Assembly (NCBI RefSeq): GCF_039540195.1
Contig: NZ_BAABEO010000009.1
Location: 333,787-397,786 of the forward strand
Length of the DNA stretch: 64,000 nucleotides
Source: Zafaria ginkgonis
GTDB taxonomy: Bacteria > Actinomycetota > Actinomycetes > Actinomycetales > Micrococcaceae
Reading direction: 5' to 3'
Of the stretch, positions 47,925-58,046 are shown one piece after another (the stretch's first letter is position 1; every line of letters starts with the position of its first letter). Position numbers and translations under genes: made by a program. Below the pieces are notes generated by a model that was not told where the DNA came from, did not search any database, and saw only the letters and a program-made list of their open reading frames with translations.

Positions 47925-48418
47925 ACGCACCGATCCTTCCCCGCACCGGCCTCGGCATCGACGTGCACGCCTTCGCCCCGGACGAGGAGGCGCGCGAGTT
48001 GTGGCTGGCCGGGCTGCACTGGCCCGGGGAGCGCGGGCTTTCCGGGCACTCCGACGGCGACGCGGTGGCCCACGCGGCCTGCGACGCGCTCTTCTCCGCG
48101 GCCGGCATCGGGGACCTGGGCACCCACTTCGGAACCGACCGCCCGGAGTTCGCCGGCGCCGCCGGCACGACGCTGCTGGCGGAGGCGGCCCGCCTGGTGC
48201 GCGCCGCCGGGTTCGAGATCGGCAACGTGGCCGTGCAGTTCGTGGGCAACCGCCCCAAGTTCGGCCCGCGCCGGCAGGAGGCGGACGCCGTCCTCAGCGC
48301 GGCGGCCGCCGCCCCTGTCACGGTGACCGCGACGACGTCGGACCGGCTCGGCTACGAGGGTGCCGGGCAGGGCATCACGGCCTACGCGACCGCCCTGGTC
48401 TACCGGCCGGGGGCCTGA
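47921..48418 (+). CDS. ispF: 2-C-methyl-D-erythritol 2,4-cyclodiphosphate synthase
   Basis: A 165-residue IspF. The zinc ligands are in GLGIDVHAF (Asp, His) and the conserved GLSGHSDGDAVAHAACDAL. DLGTHFGTD follows, and the C-terminal end GYEGAGQGITAYATALV is typical. The enzyme closes the cyclodiphosphate ring in isoprenoid precursor synthesis. The GTG start overlaps the ispD stop. Confidence 0.97.
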   Translation: MNAPILPRTGLGIDVHAFAPDEEARELWLAGLHWPGERGLSGHSDGDAVAHAACDALFSAAGIGDLGTHFGTDRPEFAGAAGTTLLAEAARLVRAAGFEIGNVAVQFVGNRPKFGPRRQEADAVLSAAAAAPVTVTATTSDRLGYEGAGQGITAYATALVYRPGA

Positions 48419-48478
48419 GCCGGGAGCTCCGGCAAGGCGCAGGCACGGCGGCGGCGCAACGGCGGCTAACCTAGACCG

Positions 48479-49945
48479 GTGAGCATCCGTTTTTACGACA
48501 CCAAGCAGGCGCAGGTGCGGGAATTCGTCCCGCTGGTTCCGGGTCAGGTGGGCCTGTACTACTGCGGCGCCACCGTCCAAGGGATGCCGCACGTGGGGCA
48601 CATCCGCTCGGCCATCGCCTTCGACATCCTGGTCCGCTGGCTGGAGCACCGCGGCCACAAGGTCACCGTGGTCCGCAACGTGACGGACATCGACGACAAG
48701 ATCCTGGAGAAGTCCGCTGCGTCCTTCGCCGAGGACTTCGAGGAGGACGGCGCCTACGTGGCGGAAGAGCCGTGGTTCGCCCTGGCGTACCGCTTCGAGC
48801 AGGAGTTCCGGAACGCCTACGAGACCCTCGGCGTCCGCCGGCCCACCTACGAGCCGCGCGCGACCGGCCACATCCCGGAGATGCACCAGCTCATCGAGGA
48901 ACTCATCGGACGCGGCCACGCCTACCCGGCCCTCGACGGCTCCGGCGACGTCTACTTCGACGTGCGCTCCTTCCCCGGCTACGGCTCGCTGACCCGCCAG
49001 AAGGTCGACGACATGCAGGCCGCTCCCGACGCGGATCCGCGCGGCAAGCGCGACCCCCGCGACTTCGCGCTCTGGAAGGGCCACAAGGACACCGACCCGC
49101 AGACCGCCTCCTGGCCCAGCCCGTGGGGCCGCGGCCGCCCGGGCTGGCACCTGGAGTGCTCCGCGATGTGCACCAAGTACCTCGGCGAAAGCTTCGACAT
49201 CCACGGCGGCGGCCTGGACCTGCGCTTCCCCCACCACGAGAACGAGCTGGCCCAGTCGGCCGCGGCCGGGCACGGCTTCGCCAACTTCTGGATGCACAAC
49301 GGCATGGTCACCTACGCGGGGGAGAAGATGTCCAAGTCCGTGGGCAACACCGTCTCCCCGGAGGAGATGCTGGAAGTGGCTGCCCCGCGCGTGGTCCGCT
49401 ACTTCCTGGGCCAGGCACACTACCGCTCCCAGCTGGACTACCGCCCCACCTCCCTGGAGGAGGCCGGTGCAGCGCTGGAACGCATCGACTCCTTCGTCGA
49501 GCGTGCCCTGGAGCGCCTGCACGGGATCGGCGCAGGCGGCGACTTCGACCTGGACCTGCACCACTTCGAGGTCACCGACGAGTTCGCGGCCGCGATGGAT
49601 GACGACCTCAACGTCCCGCAGGCACTCGCCGCGCTGCACGAGACCGTTCGCCGGGGCAACACCGCTCTCGATTCCGGCGACCGCGAAGCGGCCGACCGCG
49701 CGCTGCAGCAGGTCATGGCGATGACCTTCACGCTGGGCCTGGACGACGCGGCAGGCAACGACGCCGGCGGCTCCTCCGCCGAGCACCACGCCCTGGACAC
49801 GCTGGTCCGCGCGCAGCTGGACGAGCGGTCCGCCGCCCGCACCGCGAAGGACTGGACCCGCGCGGACTCCATCCGCGACCTGCTCGCCGAGGCCGGGATC
49901 GTGGTGGAGGACTCCGCCGACGGGGCCCGCTGGTCGCTGAAGTAG
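48479..49945 (+). CDS. cysS: Cysteinyl-tRNA synthetase
   Basis: A 488-residue class I synthetase. The HIGH-type motif is VQGMPHVGHIRS. The zinc Cys is in LYYCGATV, with CSAMC and HHENE as the remaining ligand region. The KMSKS motif is EKMSKSVGN. It charges tRNA-Cys. GTG 48479 follows TAACCT by 6 bases, so it has its own leaderless promoter although it follows ispF by only 60 bases. Confidence 0.98.
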   Translation: MSIRFYDTKQAQVREFVPLVPGQVGLYYCGATVQGMPHVGHIRSAIAFDILVRWLEHRGHKVTVVRNVTDIDDKILEKSAASFAEDFEEDGAYVAEEPWFALAYRFEQEFRNAYETLGVRRPTYEPRATGHIPEMHQLIEELIGRGHAYPALDGSGDVYFDVRSFPGYGSLTRQKVDDMQAAPDADPRGKRDPRDFALWKGHKDTDPQTASWPSPWGRGRPGWHLECSAMCTKYLGESFDIHGGGLDLRFPHHENELAQSAAAGHGFANFWMHNGMVTYAGEKMSKSVGNTVSPEEMLEVAAPRVVRYFLGQAHYRSQLDYRPTSLEEAGAALERIDSFVERALERLHGIGAGGDFDLDLHHFEVTDEFAAAMDDDLNVPQALAALHETVRRGNTALDSGDREAADRALQQVMAMTFTLGLDDAAGNDAGGSSAEHHALDTLVRAQLDERSAARTAKDWTRADSIRDLLAEAGIVVEDSADGARWSLK

Positions 49946-50111
49946 CCCCGCACGCCGCGGCCGGATGAGGTCGAGCGGCGGGGCGGGGACGGGGGAGGAC
50001 CGCCGGTTCTTTCGGGGCCGGTGAACGCCGGCCGCGCATCCACGGTAAAATGGTTCGGCGTGGCCTGCTGGGCCGCCCCCGCACACCCCACCGATCGAGG
50101 AATCCCACATC

Positions 50112-51092
50112 ATGGCCGCACCCAAGCGCTCCGGCGCCATCCGCAAGAGCAAGAAGGGCCCTTCGGTCGGCACCGGAGGCCACGGCCGCAAGGCCCTGGA
50201 GGGCAAGGGCCCCACGCCCAAGGCCGAGGACCGCACCTACCATAAGGCGCACAAGGCCAAGGTGCTCGCCGATCGTTCCGCCGCCAAGCACGGCGGCCAG
50301 CAGCGCGGCCGCTCCGGCGGGCGCAGCAAGGTCGCCGAGGAGCTGGTGACGGGGCGCAACTCCGTGGTGGAGGCCCTGCGCGCGGGCATCCCGGCCAAGT
50401 CCCTGCACATTGCGGTGCGCATCGACATGGACGATCGCGTCCGCGAATCGCTGAAGATCGCCGCGGAGCGCGGCATCCCGGTGATGGAGTCCGGGAAGCC
50501 GGAACTGGACCGCATGACCGACGACGCCGTGCACCAGGGCCTGGTCCTGCAGATCCCGCCCTACGACTACGCCGACGCCCTGGACACGGTCGAGGAGACC
50601 CTCGAGAAGTGGCGCAAGGGCCACATCCGCAACGCGCCGCTCTTCGTCGCCCTCGACGGCATCACCGACCCGCGCAACCTCGGAGCGATCATCCGCGCGG
50701 CCTCCGCGTTCAGCGGCCACGCCGTGATCGTGCCGGAGCGCCGCTCGGTGGGCATGACCGCCTCCGCGTGGAAGACCAGCGCCGGCGCCGCCGTGCGGGT
50801 GCCCGTGGTGCGCGCGCCCAACCTGACCAACGCGTTGAAGGCCATGAAGGATCAGGGCGTCTACGTGATCGGCCTCGACGGCGACGGCGACGTCCAGCTG
50901 CCGGGCCTTGAAGTGGCCACGGAACCGCTGTGCATCGTGGTCGGTTCCGAGGGCAAGGGCCTCTCCCGCCTGGTCGGCGAGACCTGCGACCAGATCGTTT
51001 CGATCCCCATCGACTCGGCCATGGAATCGCTGAACGCCTCGATGGCCGTGGGCATCACCCTTTACGAGGTCTCGCGCCGGCGGGACGCGTAG
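50112..51092 (+). CDS. rlmB: 23S rRNA 2'-O-methyltransferase RlmB (SpoU family)
   Basis: A 326-residue SpoU/TrmH-type enzyme that methylates G2251-equivalent of 23S rRNA. The first 75 residues are a basic, Lys/Gly-rich extension typical of actinobacterial members. A substrate-binding domain begins VTGRNSVVEALRAG. The trefoil-knot SAM domain has LDGITDPRNLGAIIRAASAF, VVGSEGKGLSRL and SIPIDSAMESLNASMAVGI. A GAGGAA site precedes ATG 50112. Confidence 0.95.
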   Translation: MAAPKRSGAIRKSKKGPSVGTGGHGRKALEGKGPTPKAEDRTYHKAHKAKVLADRSAAKHGGQQRGRSGGRSKVAEELVTGRNSVVEALRAGIPAKSLHIAVRIDMDDRVRESLKIAAERGIPVMESGKPELDRMTDDAVHQGLVLQIPPYDYADALDTVEETLEKWRKGHIRNAPLFVALDGITDPRNLGAIIRAASAFSGHAVIVPERRSVGMTASAWKTSAGAAVRVPVVRAPNLTNALKAMKDQGVYVIGLDGDGDVQLPGLEVATEPLCIVVGSEGKGLSRLVGETCDQIVSIPIDSAMESLNASMAVGITLYEVSRRRDA

Positions 51093-51105
51093 GTCAGGGA
51101 ACCCC

Positions 51106-53202
51106 ATGGCTCCCACCGCCGGTGACCTCCCCGCGCGCCTGCAGGGCGTGAAAGGGTACTTGTCGCGCCCATTTCCGTTCGGGGTGTCGGCGCAGGCACC
51201 GGGCGCCCCTGGCCTGCCGGACACGGTGAACGTGGCGGTGTACGCGCCGGGGCTGCAGGAGATGGACATCTGGTTCGTCGACCCGTTCGGGCGCCTGCTT
51301 TCGGTGCCGCTCTTCGACGAGACCTACAACATCTTCCACGCCACCATCGAGCAGCTGCGTCCCGGGGCGCGCTACGCCTTCTGGGAGCGCGGGGCCGAGC
51401 TTCCCCAGGACGGCCAGCTCCTGCTGGACCCGTGGGGACGGGCGATCGAGCAGGACGATGCCGGCGTGTACTGGAGCGTCTACGTCGAGTCCGACTTCGA
51501 CTGGGGGGACGACGTGCGCCCCCACGTGCCGTGGCGGGACACGGTGATCTACGAGACCCACGTCAAGGGCCAGACGATGCTGCACCCGGACATCCCGGAG
51601 GAGCTGCGCGGGACCTACGCCGGGCTGGCGCACCCGGTGATGGTGAAGCACCTGCAGGACATCGGCGTCACCGCCGTGGAGCTGCTTCCCATCCATTTCC
51701 ACCTCGACGAGCCGCACCTGCAGGAGCTGGGCCTGCCCAACTACTGGGGGTACAACACGCTGGGCTTCTTCGCCCCCCACACCGGGTACGCCACGGCCGC
51801 GGCGCAAGCGGCCGGGCCCAAGGCGGTGCAGGACGAGATCAAGGGCATGGTCAAGGCCCTGCACTCGGCCGGCATCGAGGTACTGATGGACGTTGTGTTC
51901 AACCACACGGCCGAGGGCGGCCGGGGCCAGCAGGCCTACTCGTGGCGCGGGCTCGGGGACACCCAGTACTACCGCCACGACGCGGATGGCCGGTACTTCG
52001 ACACCACCGGCTGCGGCAACACGCTGGATTTCAACCAGCCCACCGTGGTCCGCATGGCCTTGGATTCCCTGCGCCACTGGGTGGAGGACTACCACATCGA
52101 CGGGTTCCGCTTCGACCTGGCCGTCGCGCTCAGCCGCGACACCCACAACCACTTCAACCCCCAGCACCCGTTCCTGGTGGCGCTGACCTCGGACTCCGTG
52201 CTGACCGGCACCAAACTGATCGCGGAACCGTGGGACGTCTCCATGGGCGGCTGGCAGACCGGGCGCTTCCCGCAGCCCTTCCACGACTGGAACGACCACT
52301 TCCGCGACATCGTCCGCGAGTTCTGGGTTTCGGACCACGGCTCGCTCCTGGCCGGTGGCCAGGGCAGCTCGGTGGCGCGCCTGGCGTCCTGCCTGGCCGG
52401 CTCCCGCGACCTGTTTGCCCCCTCCGGCCGCGGGGCGCTGTCGTCGATCAACTTCATTACCGCCCACGACGGATTCACGCTGCGCGACCTGGTCAGCTAC
52501 GACCGCAAGCACAACGAGGACAACGGCGAGGACAACCGCGACGGGCACAGCCACAACCGCAGCTACAACCACGGCTTGGAGGGCGCCACCGCGGACGAGG
52601 AGCTGATGGCCCGGCGCCGGCAGACGGCCTCGAACGTGATGGCGACGCTCTTGCTCTCGCTGGGCGTGCCGATGCTAACCGCGGGGGACGAGCTCGGCAA
52701 GACGCAGGAGGGGAACAACAACGCCTACTGCCAGGACAACTACCGGACCTGGCTGGACTGGACACTCTCCGAGGACCAGCGGGCCATGCTCAAGAACACG
52801 AAGGCGCTCATGCGCCTGCGCAAGGAGTTCATGGCCGGGCAGCCCCACACCTTCCCGACGCAGGACGCCAGTTCCTACATGCACTGGTTCAATGCCGACG
52901 GCGTACCGATGCGGCGGGAAGAGTGGACCCGCCCGGAAACGCGGCTGGTCCAGATGCTGCTCGGATCCCCGGAGGGGAAGATCGATGGCCTGGCGGTCTT
53001 CAACGGCGGCACCGAGCCGGTCCGCATCCGCATGCCGGATCCCGACATCCTGCGGGCGCTGCGCCCCCAGGACCGCCAAGGAACCACGTTCAAGCTGCAG
53101 TTCAGCACCGCGGAAGGGTCCCTGCGCCGGCGCGGCGCCGCGCTGAAGGCCGGCGAGCCCGAACTCATCGAGGCGCACTCGGTCACCGTCTACCGGGCCT
53201 GA
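51106..53202 (+). CDS. glgX: Glycogen debranching enzyme GlgX
   Basis: A 698-residue GH13 isoamylase-type debranching enzyme. An N-terminal CBM48 (residues 20-130) is followed by a catalytic barrel. Landmarks are MDVVFNHTAEGG, GFRFDLAVALSRD (nucleophile Asp), TKLIAEPWDV (acid Glu) and INFITAHDGFTLRDLVSYD (third Asp). It removes alpha-1,6 branches from limit dextrins left by GlgP. It starts 13 bases after rlmB and is convergent with glgP. Confidence 0.95.
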   Translation: MAPTAGDLPARLQGVKGYLSRPFPFGVSAQAPGAPGLPDTVNVAVYAPGLQEMDIWFVDPFGRLLSVPLFDETYNIFHATIEQLRPGARYAFWERGAELPQDGQLLLDPWGRAIEQDDAGVYWSVYVESDFDWGDDVRPHVPWRDTVIYETHVKGQTMLHPDIPEELRGTYAGLAHPVMVKHLQDIGVTAVELLPIHFHLDEPHLQELGLPNYWGYNTLGFFAPHTGYATAAAQAAGPKAVQDEIKGMVKALHSAGIEVLMDVVFNHTAEGGRGQQAYSWRGLGDTQYYRHDADGRYFDTTGCGNTLDFNQPTVVRMALDSLRHWVEDYHIDGFRFDLAVALSRDTHNHFNPQHPFLVALTSDSVLTGTKLIAEPWDVSMGGWQTGRFPQPFHDWNDHFRDIVREFWVSDHGSLLAGGQGSSVARLASCLAGSRDLFAPSGRGALSSINFITAHDGFTLRDLVSYDRKHNEDNGEDNRDGHSHNRSYNHGLEGATADEELMARRRQTASNVMATLLLSLGVPMLTAGDELGKTQEGNNNAYCQDNYRTWLDWTLSEDQRAMLKNTKALMRLRKEFMAGQPHTFPTQDASSYMHWFNADGVPMRREEWTRPETRLVQMLLGSPEGKIDGLAVFNGGTEPVRIRMPDPDILRALRPQDRQGTTFKLQFSTAEGSLRRRGAALKAGEPELIEAHSVTVYRA

Positions 53203-53210
53203 GTTCCGGC

Positions 53211-53267
53211 CCAGCAAACGACGACGGCGGCGGCACNGGAGGTGCCGCCGCCGTCGTCGTTTGCTGG
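53211..53267. terminator. 26/27-bp inverted repeat containing an N, between glgX and glgP
   Basis: The arms 53211-53236 and 53241-53267 (CCAGCAAACGACGACGGCGG type) pair perfectly. Position 53237 is N, and a C there would extend the stem to 27 bases. It lies between the convergent glgX and glgP genes. Confidence 0.8.
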
Positions 53268-53283
53268 AACTGCCCGCTAGGCC

Positions 53284-55902
53284 CTAGCTGGCGCTGGCGA
53301 TCAGGCCCAGCTCGGGGACCGAGATGAGCGCGTGGTGCCGCGGCACCACGCGCACCCCGTAGCCGAAGGATCCGGAGCGCTCCAGCCGGAGGTCTCCGGT
53401 GAACCGGTAGCGTCCGTCGCCGAGCTCCTCGGCGAGCTCGAGCTCGTGCACGGCCGGCTCGCTCAGCTCGTCGGCCTCGGATACCGCGCCGTACACGGCC
53501 TGCACCGCGACGTCTTCCGGGTTGATTCCGTCGATGCGCACGTAGGCGTCCACCTGGAACTTGTCGCCGATGCTCGGTTCCTCCTCGAGCCCGATCGAGT
53601 CCACGTGCTCCACCGCGAGCCCGTGCCAGGCGCCGCGGAGCCGTCGCGCGTAGGCGGCCAGCTCCTTGGCCCCGGCGAAGGAACCCTTCGCCGCGTCCTG
53701 GCCGGACCGGGCTGCCGGCAGGTACAGCCGGGACACGTAGTCGCGGACCATGCGCTCGGCGGACACCTGCGGACCCAGGTGGGAGAGCGTGTGCTTGATC
53801 ATCTGCACCCACTGGTGCGGGACGCCGTCGCCGGCCGCGTCGGACGGACCGGCCGCGCCGGCCGCCTCGGAGACCTGAACGCCGTAGAACCGCGGGGCGA
53901 CCTCGTTCTCGATCAGCGCATACAGAGCGGCAGCCTCGATGTCGTCCCGGTGCTCGGAAGAGGACCCGGCGGGAGCTGTCGGGATCGCCCAGCCGTTCTC
54001 GCCGTCGAACATCTCGTCCCACCAGCCGTCCAGCACCGACAGGTTCAGGCCGCCGTTCAGGGCGGCCTTCATGCCGGAGGTGCCGCACGCCTCGAGCGGA
54101 CGCAGCGGGTTGTTCAACCACACGTCGCAGCCCGGGAAGAGGGTACGCGCCATGCGCATGTCGTAGTTGGGCAGGAACACGATCCGGTGGCGGACCGCCG
54201 GGTCGTCGGTGAACCGGACCAGGTCCTGGATCATCCGCTTGCCGGCCTCGTCCGCCGGATGCGACTTTCCGGCGATGACCAGTTGGACCGGCCGGGTCGG
54301 ATGCAGCAGCAGCGCCTTCAGCCGGGCGGGGTCGCGCAGCATCAGGGTCAGCCGCTTGTAGGTCGGCACGCGGCGGGCGAAGCCGATGGTCAGCACGTCA
54401 GGATCCAGGACGGAGTCGGTCCAGCTGAGCTCCATCTTGCTGGCGCCGCGCTTGAGCCAGGAGGCACGCAGCCGTTCGCGCACGTCCACGATCAGCTGCT
54501 CGCGCAGGCGGCGCCGCAGCGCCCAGAGGTCCTCGTCCGGAACCTCCGCCGCCAGGGACCAGTTCGGCTCCTCCCCGTCGCCGGTCCCCGCTTTGGCGCC
54601 GAAGTGTTCCCGGGCGAACGCGGAGACCTTCGGGTCCACCCACGTGGGCACGTGGACGCCGTTGGTGACCGAGGCGATCGGAACCTCATCGACGTCGAAT
54701 CCGGCCCACAGCCCGGAGAACATCTGGCGGGAGACGCGACCGTGCAGCTTGGCCACGCCGTTCGCGCGCTGCGCCAGCCGCAGCCCCATGACCGCCATGT
54801 TGAAGGTCGCGGGGTCGCCGCCCGCGTAGTCCTCCGCGCCGAGCTTCAGGATGCTTTCCGTCGGCACGCCCGGCGCCAGCCCGGCCCGCAGGAAGTGGCC
54901 GACCTGCAGCGCCTCGAACCGGTCGATGCCGGCCGGGACGGGGGTGTGGGTGGTGAACACCGTGGAGGCACGGACGGCGGCCAGGGCCTCGTCCCAGGCG
55001 AGTCCCTGGTCCATCAGTTCGCGGATGCGCTCGACGCCGAGGAAGCCGGCGTGCCCCTCGTTGGTGTGGAACACCTCCGGGGCGGCCCCGCCGGTCAGGC
55101 GGGCGTGGATGCGCAGCGCCTGGACGCCGCCCATGCCCAGCAGCAGTTCCTGCTGCAGGCGATGGTCGCCGCCGCCACCGTAGAGGCGGTCGGTGATGCC
55201 GCGCGCGGCGTCGTCGTTGGCGGGGATGTTCGAATCAAGCAGCAGCAGCGGGACACGGCCCACGTCGGCGCGCCAGATGTGCGCGCGCAGCCGCCGCGCG
55301 TCCGGCAGCGGCAGGGACACGACGGCGGGACTTCCGTCCTCCTCGCGCAGCAGCGTCAGCGGCAGCCCGTCCGGGTCGAGGACCGGGTAGGTCTCCTGCT
55401 GCCACGCGTCGCGCGAGAGGGACTGCTTGAAGTAGCCGGCCTGGTAGAGCAGGCCGACGCCGACTATCGGCACGCCGAGGTCGCTGGCGGCCTTGAGGTG
55501 GTCGCCGGCGAGGATGCCCAGTCCCCCGGAGTACTGCGGCAGCGCCGCGGTGATCCCGTACTCGGGGGAGAAGTAGGCGATGGCCCGCGGCGCCTCGGCA
55601 CCGAGCTGCTGCTGGTACCAGCGCGGCTCGGTGAGGTAGCGCTGCAGGTCCGCGACCTGGCGCTGGACCTCCGCGACAACCTCGGGGTCCGAGGCAAGGG
55701 CTTCCAGCCGGGCCCGGTCGAAGCTGCCCAGCAGGGCGACCGGGTCCTCGCGCACTTCCTCCCACACCCCTGGGTCGAGGCTGCGGAATAGGCGGGCGGT
55801 GGGCTCGTGCCAGGACCAACGCAGGTTCGCGGCAAGCGCGGCGAGTCCGGCAATCGGGGCGGGCAGGACTGTCCGTACGGTAAATCGTCGAATGGCCTTC
55901 AC
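53284..55902 (-). CDS. glgP: Alpha-glucan (glycogen/maltodextrin) phosphorylase
   Basis: An 872-residue glucan phosphorylase of the actinobacterial type. The N-terminal DUF3417 domain (about 1-110) contains LRWSWHEPTARLFRSLDP. The GT35 domain has YFSPEYGITAALPQYSGGLG, EVFHTNEGHAGFLGVERI and the PLP Lys in GTSGMKAALNGGLN (about residue 610). It releases glucose-1-phosphate from glucan ends. GTG 55902 follows TAGCGT by 7 bases (leaderless). The divergent glgE uses a matching TAGCGT box only about 90 bases away. Confidence 0.95.
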   Translation of the reverse strand: MKAIRRFTVRTVLPAPIAGLAALAANLRWSWHEPTARLFRSLDPGVWEEVREDPVALLGSFDRARLEALASDPEVVAEVQRQVADLQRYLTEPRWYQQQLGAEAPRAIAYFSPEYGITAALPQYSGGLGILAGDHLKAASDLGVPIVGVGLLYQAGYFKQSLSRDAWQQETYPVLDPDGLPLTLLREEDGSPAVVSLPLPDARRLRAHIWRADVGRVPLLLLDSNIPANDDAARGITDRLYGGGGDHRLQQELLLGMGGVQALRIHARLTGGAAPEVFHTNEGHAGFLGVERIRELMDQGLAWDEALAAVRASTVFTTHTPVPAGIDRFEALQVGHFLRAGLAPGVPTESILKLGAEDYAGGDPATFNMAVMGLRLAQRANGVAKLHGRVSRQMFSGLWAGFDVDEVPIASVTNGVHVPTWVDPKVSAFAREHFGAKAGTGDGEEPNWSLAAEVPDEDLWALRRRLREQLIVDVRERLRASWLKRGASKMELSWTDSVLDPDVLTIGFARRVPTYKRLTLMLRDPARLKALLLHPTRPVQLVIAGKSHPADEAGKRMIQDLVRFTDDPAVRHRIVFLPNYDMRMARTLFPGCDVWLNNPLRPLEACGTSGMKAALNGGLNLSVLDGWWDEMFDGENGWAIPTAPAGSSSEHRDDIEAAALYALIENEVAPRFYGVQVSEAAGAAGPSDAAGDGVPHQWVQMIKHTLSHLGPQVSAERMVRDYVSRLYLPAARSGQDAAKGSFAGAKELAAYARRLRGAWHGLAVEHVDSIGLEEEPSIGDKFQVDAYVRIDGINPEDVAVQAVYGAVSEADELSEPAVHELELAEELGDGRYRFTGDLRLERSGSFGYGVRVVPRHHALISVPELGLIASAS

Positions 55903-56013
55903 AGGGTGAACGCTAGCGCAGATGCCCCCAATGTGTGTTGCGGCACGGTAAACACTGCGCCATTGTTGCCGTTTCCTTGGTCTTTGACGTGGATTGTGGA
56001 TAGCGTCTACCGG

Positions 56014-58044
56014 GTGAGCACAGGACTGCAGAGCAGCTTCGGCCGGATTCCCGTTACCGCCCTCCACCCAGTGGTCGAGGGCGGACGCTACCCTGCCAAA
56101 GCCATTCCGGGCGAGGACATCAGGGTAGAGGCACTGGCCTTCCGCGAGGGACATGACAGGTTGGGAACAACCGCTGTCCTCTACGGACCGGACGGGTTGG
56201 AGGTCCAACGCGTTCCCATGGTCCCGGGCCCTCCGGGGACCGACACCTGGGAGGGCTGGCTGCGACCGCAGTCGGAGGGAGCCTGGGAATTCGAGGTCGA
56301 GGCCTGGGACGACCCCTACGGCACCTGGCGGCACGACGCGCGGATCAAGGTCGGCGCCGGGATCGACGTCGAACTGATGCTCGCCGAGGGGGCCAAGCTG
56401 CTCACCGATGCGGCAGCCGCGATTGGCAACGCCAACGATTCCGCCCGGAACGACGCCGACACGGTCCGCCGGGCCTCGTGGGTGGTGGCCGACGGCCTGC
56501 TGAACCCGGTCGAGCGGCTCGCGGCGGGAATCTCCGCGGAGGTGGACGACGTCCTGGTTCGCCGCCCGATCCGCCGCATGGTCACCCGCAGCGGGCGCTT
56601 CCCGATCAAGGTCGAGCGCGAGCGCGCCGGCCGCGGAGCCTGGTACGAGTTCTTCCCGCGCTCCGAGGGAGCCGTCTACCACCCGGAGAGCGGTACCTAC
56701 ACCAGCGGCAACTTCCGCACCGCCGCGGAGCGGCTCGGCGCCGTCGCCGAAATGGGCTTCGACGTGATCTACCTGCCCCCGATCCACCCGATCGGCCGCA
56801 CCCACCGCAAGGGCCCGAACAACACCCTGGTCGCCGGACCCCACGACCCCGGTTCCCCGTGGGCCATCGGCGCGCCCGAGGGCGGGCACGACGCCATCCA
56901 CCCCGACCTGGGCACGGTCGAGGACTTTGCCGTATTCGTGGACCGGGCCCGCAAGCTGGGTCTGGAGGTCGCCCTTGACCTGGCGCTGCAGGCCTCCCCG
57001 GACCACCCGTGGGTCGGCGCCCACCCGGAATGGTTCACCACCCGCATCGACGGGACCATCGCCTACGCAGAGAACCCGCCGAAGAAGTACCAGGACATCT
57101 ACCCGCTGAACTTCGACAACGACCCCGAGGGCCTGGCCCAGGAGGTGCTGCGGACCGTCCTGCTGTGGGTGTCCCGCGGGGTGGACATCTTCCGCGTGGA
57201 CAACCCCCACACCAAGCCGCTGTGGTTCTGGGAGTGGCTGATTGGCCGGGTCAACGAAGAGCACCCGCAGGTGGTGTTCCTTGCCGAGGCGTTCACCCGC
57301 CCCGCCATGATGCACGCGCTGGGCCGGGCCGGTTTCCAGCAGTCCTACACCTACTTCACCTGGCGCAACACCAAGAAGGAGCTGGAGGAGTACTTCACCG
57401 AGGTCAGCCGCGAGAGCGACGCGTTCTTCCGTCCGAACTTCTTCGTGAACACCCCGGACATCCTCACCGAGTACCTGCAGTTCGGCGGGCCCGCGGCCTT
57501 CCGGATCCGCGCCGTGCTAGCTTCGATGGCGGCGCCGCTGTGGGGCGTCTACGCCGGGTACGAGCTCTTCGAGCACGTCGCCCGCCCCGGCGCCGAGGAG
57601 TACATCGACAACGAGAAGTTCGAGTACAAGCCGCGCGACTTCGCCGGCGCCGAGGCCGCCGGACATTCGCTGGCTCCGTACCTGGCCCGGCTGAACCGAA
57701 TCCGCCGCGACCATCCGGCGCTGGGGGACCTGCGCAACCTGGTGGTGCACGCCAGCACCGACGACGCGACCGTCGTCTTCAGCAAGTCCAAGGTCCCCTC
57801 GCCGGGCGCCCCGGCGGACACCGTGATCGTGGTGGTCAACACCGACTCCCACGGAACCCGGGAAGGCACCGTAACGCTGGATCTGGCTGCGCTGGGACTG
57901 CGCCGTGAGGACCTCGACGAGGATGGACGCTTCACCGTCGACGACCTGCTCACTGGGGAGACGTGGAAGTGGGGCGCCCACAACTACGTCCGGCTCGATC
58001 CCTTCGTCGAGCCGGCCCACATCCTGCACATCAGGAGGAACTGA
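56014..58044 (+). CDS. glgE: Alpha-1,4-glucan:maltose-1-phosphate maltosyltransferase
   Basis: A 676-residue GH13_3 GlgE, which adds maltose from maltose-1-phosphate to growing alpha-glucan. N-terminal domains run to about residue 190. The catalytic region includes YLPPIHPIGRTHRKGPNN, GVDIFRVDNPHTKPLWFWEW (nucleophile Asp), VVFLAEAFTRP (acid Glu) and RPNFFVNTPDILTEY. GTG 56014 follows TAGCGT by 7 bases (leaderless). It heads the glgE-treS-mak/glgB operon; treS follows after 2 bases. Confidence 0.96.
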   Translation: MSTGLQSSFGRIPVTALHPVVEGGRYPAKAIPGEDIRVEALAFREGHDRLGTTAVLYGPDGLEVQRVPMVPGPPGTDTWEGWLRPQSEGAWEFEVEAWDDPYGTWRHDARIKVGAGIDVELMLAEGAKLLTDAAAAIGNANDSARNDADTVRRASWVVADGLLNPVERLAAGISAEVDDVLVRRPIRRMVTRSGRFPIKVERERAGRGAWYEFFPRSEGAVYHPESGTYTSGNFRTAAERLGAVAEMGFDVIYLPPIHPIGRTHRKGPNNTLVAGPHDPGSPWAIGAPEGGHDAIHPDLGTVEDFAVFVDRARKLGLEVALDLALQASPDHPWVGAHPEWFTTRIDGTIAYAENPPKKYQDIYPLNFDNDPEGLAQEVLRTVLLWVSRGVDIFRVDNPHTKPLWFWEWLIGRVNEEHPQVVFLAEAFTRPAMMHALGRAGFQQSYTYFTWRNTKKELEEYFTEVSRESDAFFRPNFFVNTPDILTEYLQFGGPAAFRIRAVLASMAAPLWGVYAGYELFEHVARPGAEEYIDNEKFEYKPRDFAGAEAAGHSLAPYLARLNRIRRDHPALGDLRNLVVHASTDDATVVFSKSKVPSPGAPADTVIVVVNTDSHGTREGTVTLDLAALGLRREDLDEDGRFTVDDLLTGETWKWGAHNYVRLDPFVEPAHILHIRRN

Positions 58045-58046
58045 CG

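Noticed and set aside
47486..50236. A 916-codon minus-strand frame opposite ispD, ispF and cysS
   Set aside because: It is fully antisense to three recognised enzymes and has no recognisable domain.
55903..56013. A PHO box between glgP and glgE (GTTCACCCTGT on the minus strand)
   Set aside because: Only one 11-base unit is present and no second unit follows in register, so a PHO box is not supported.
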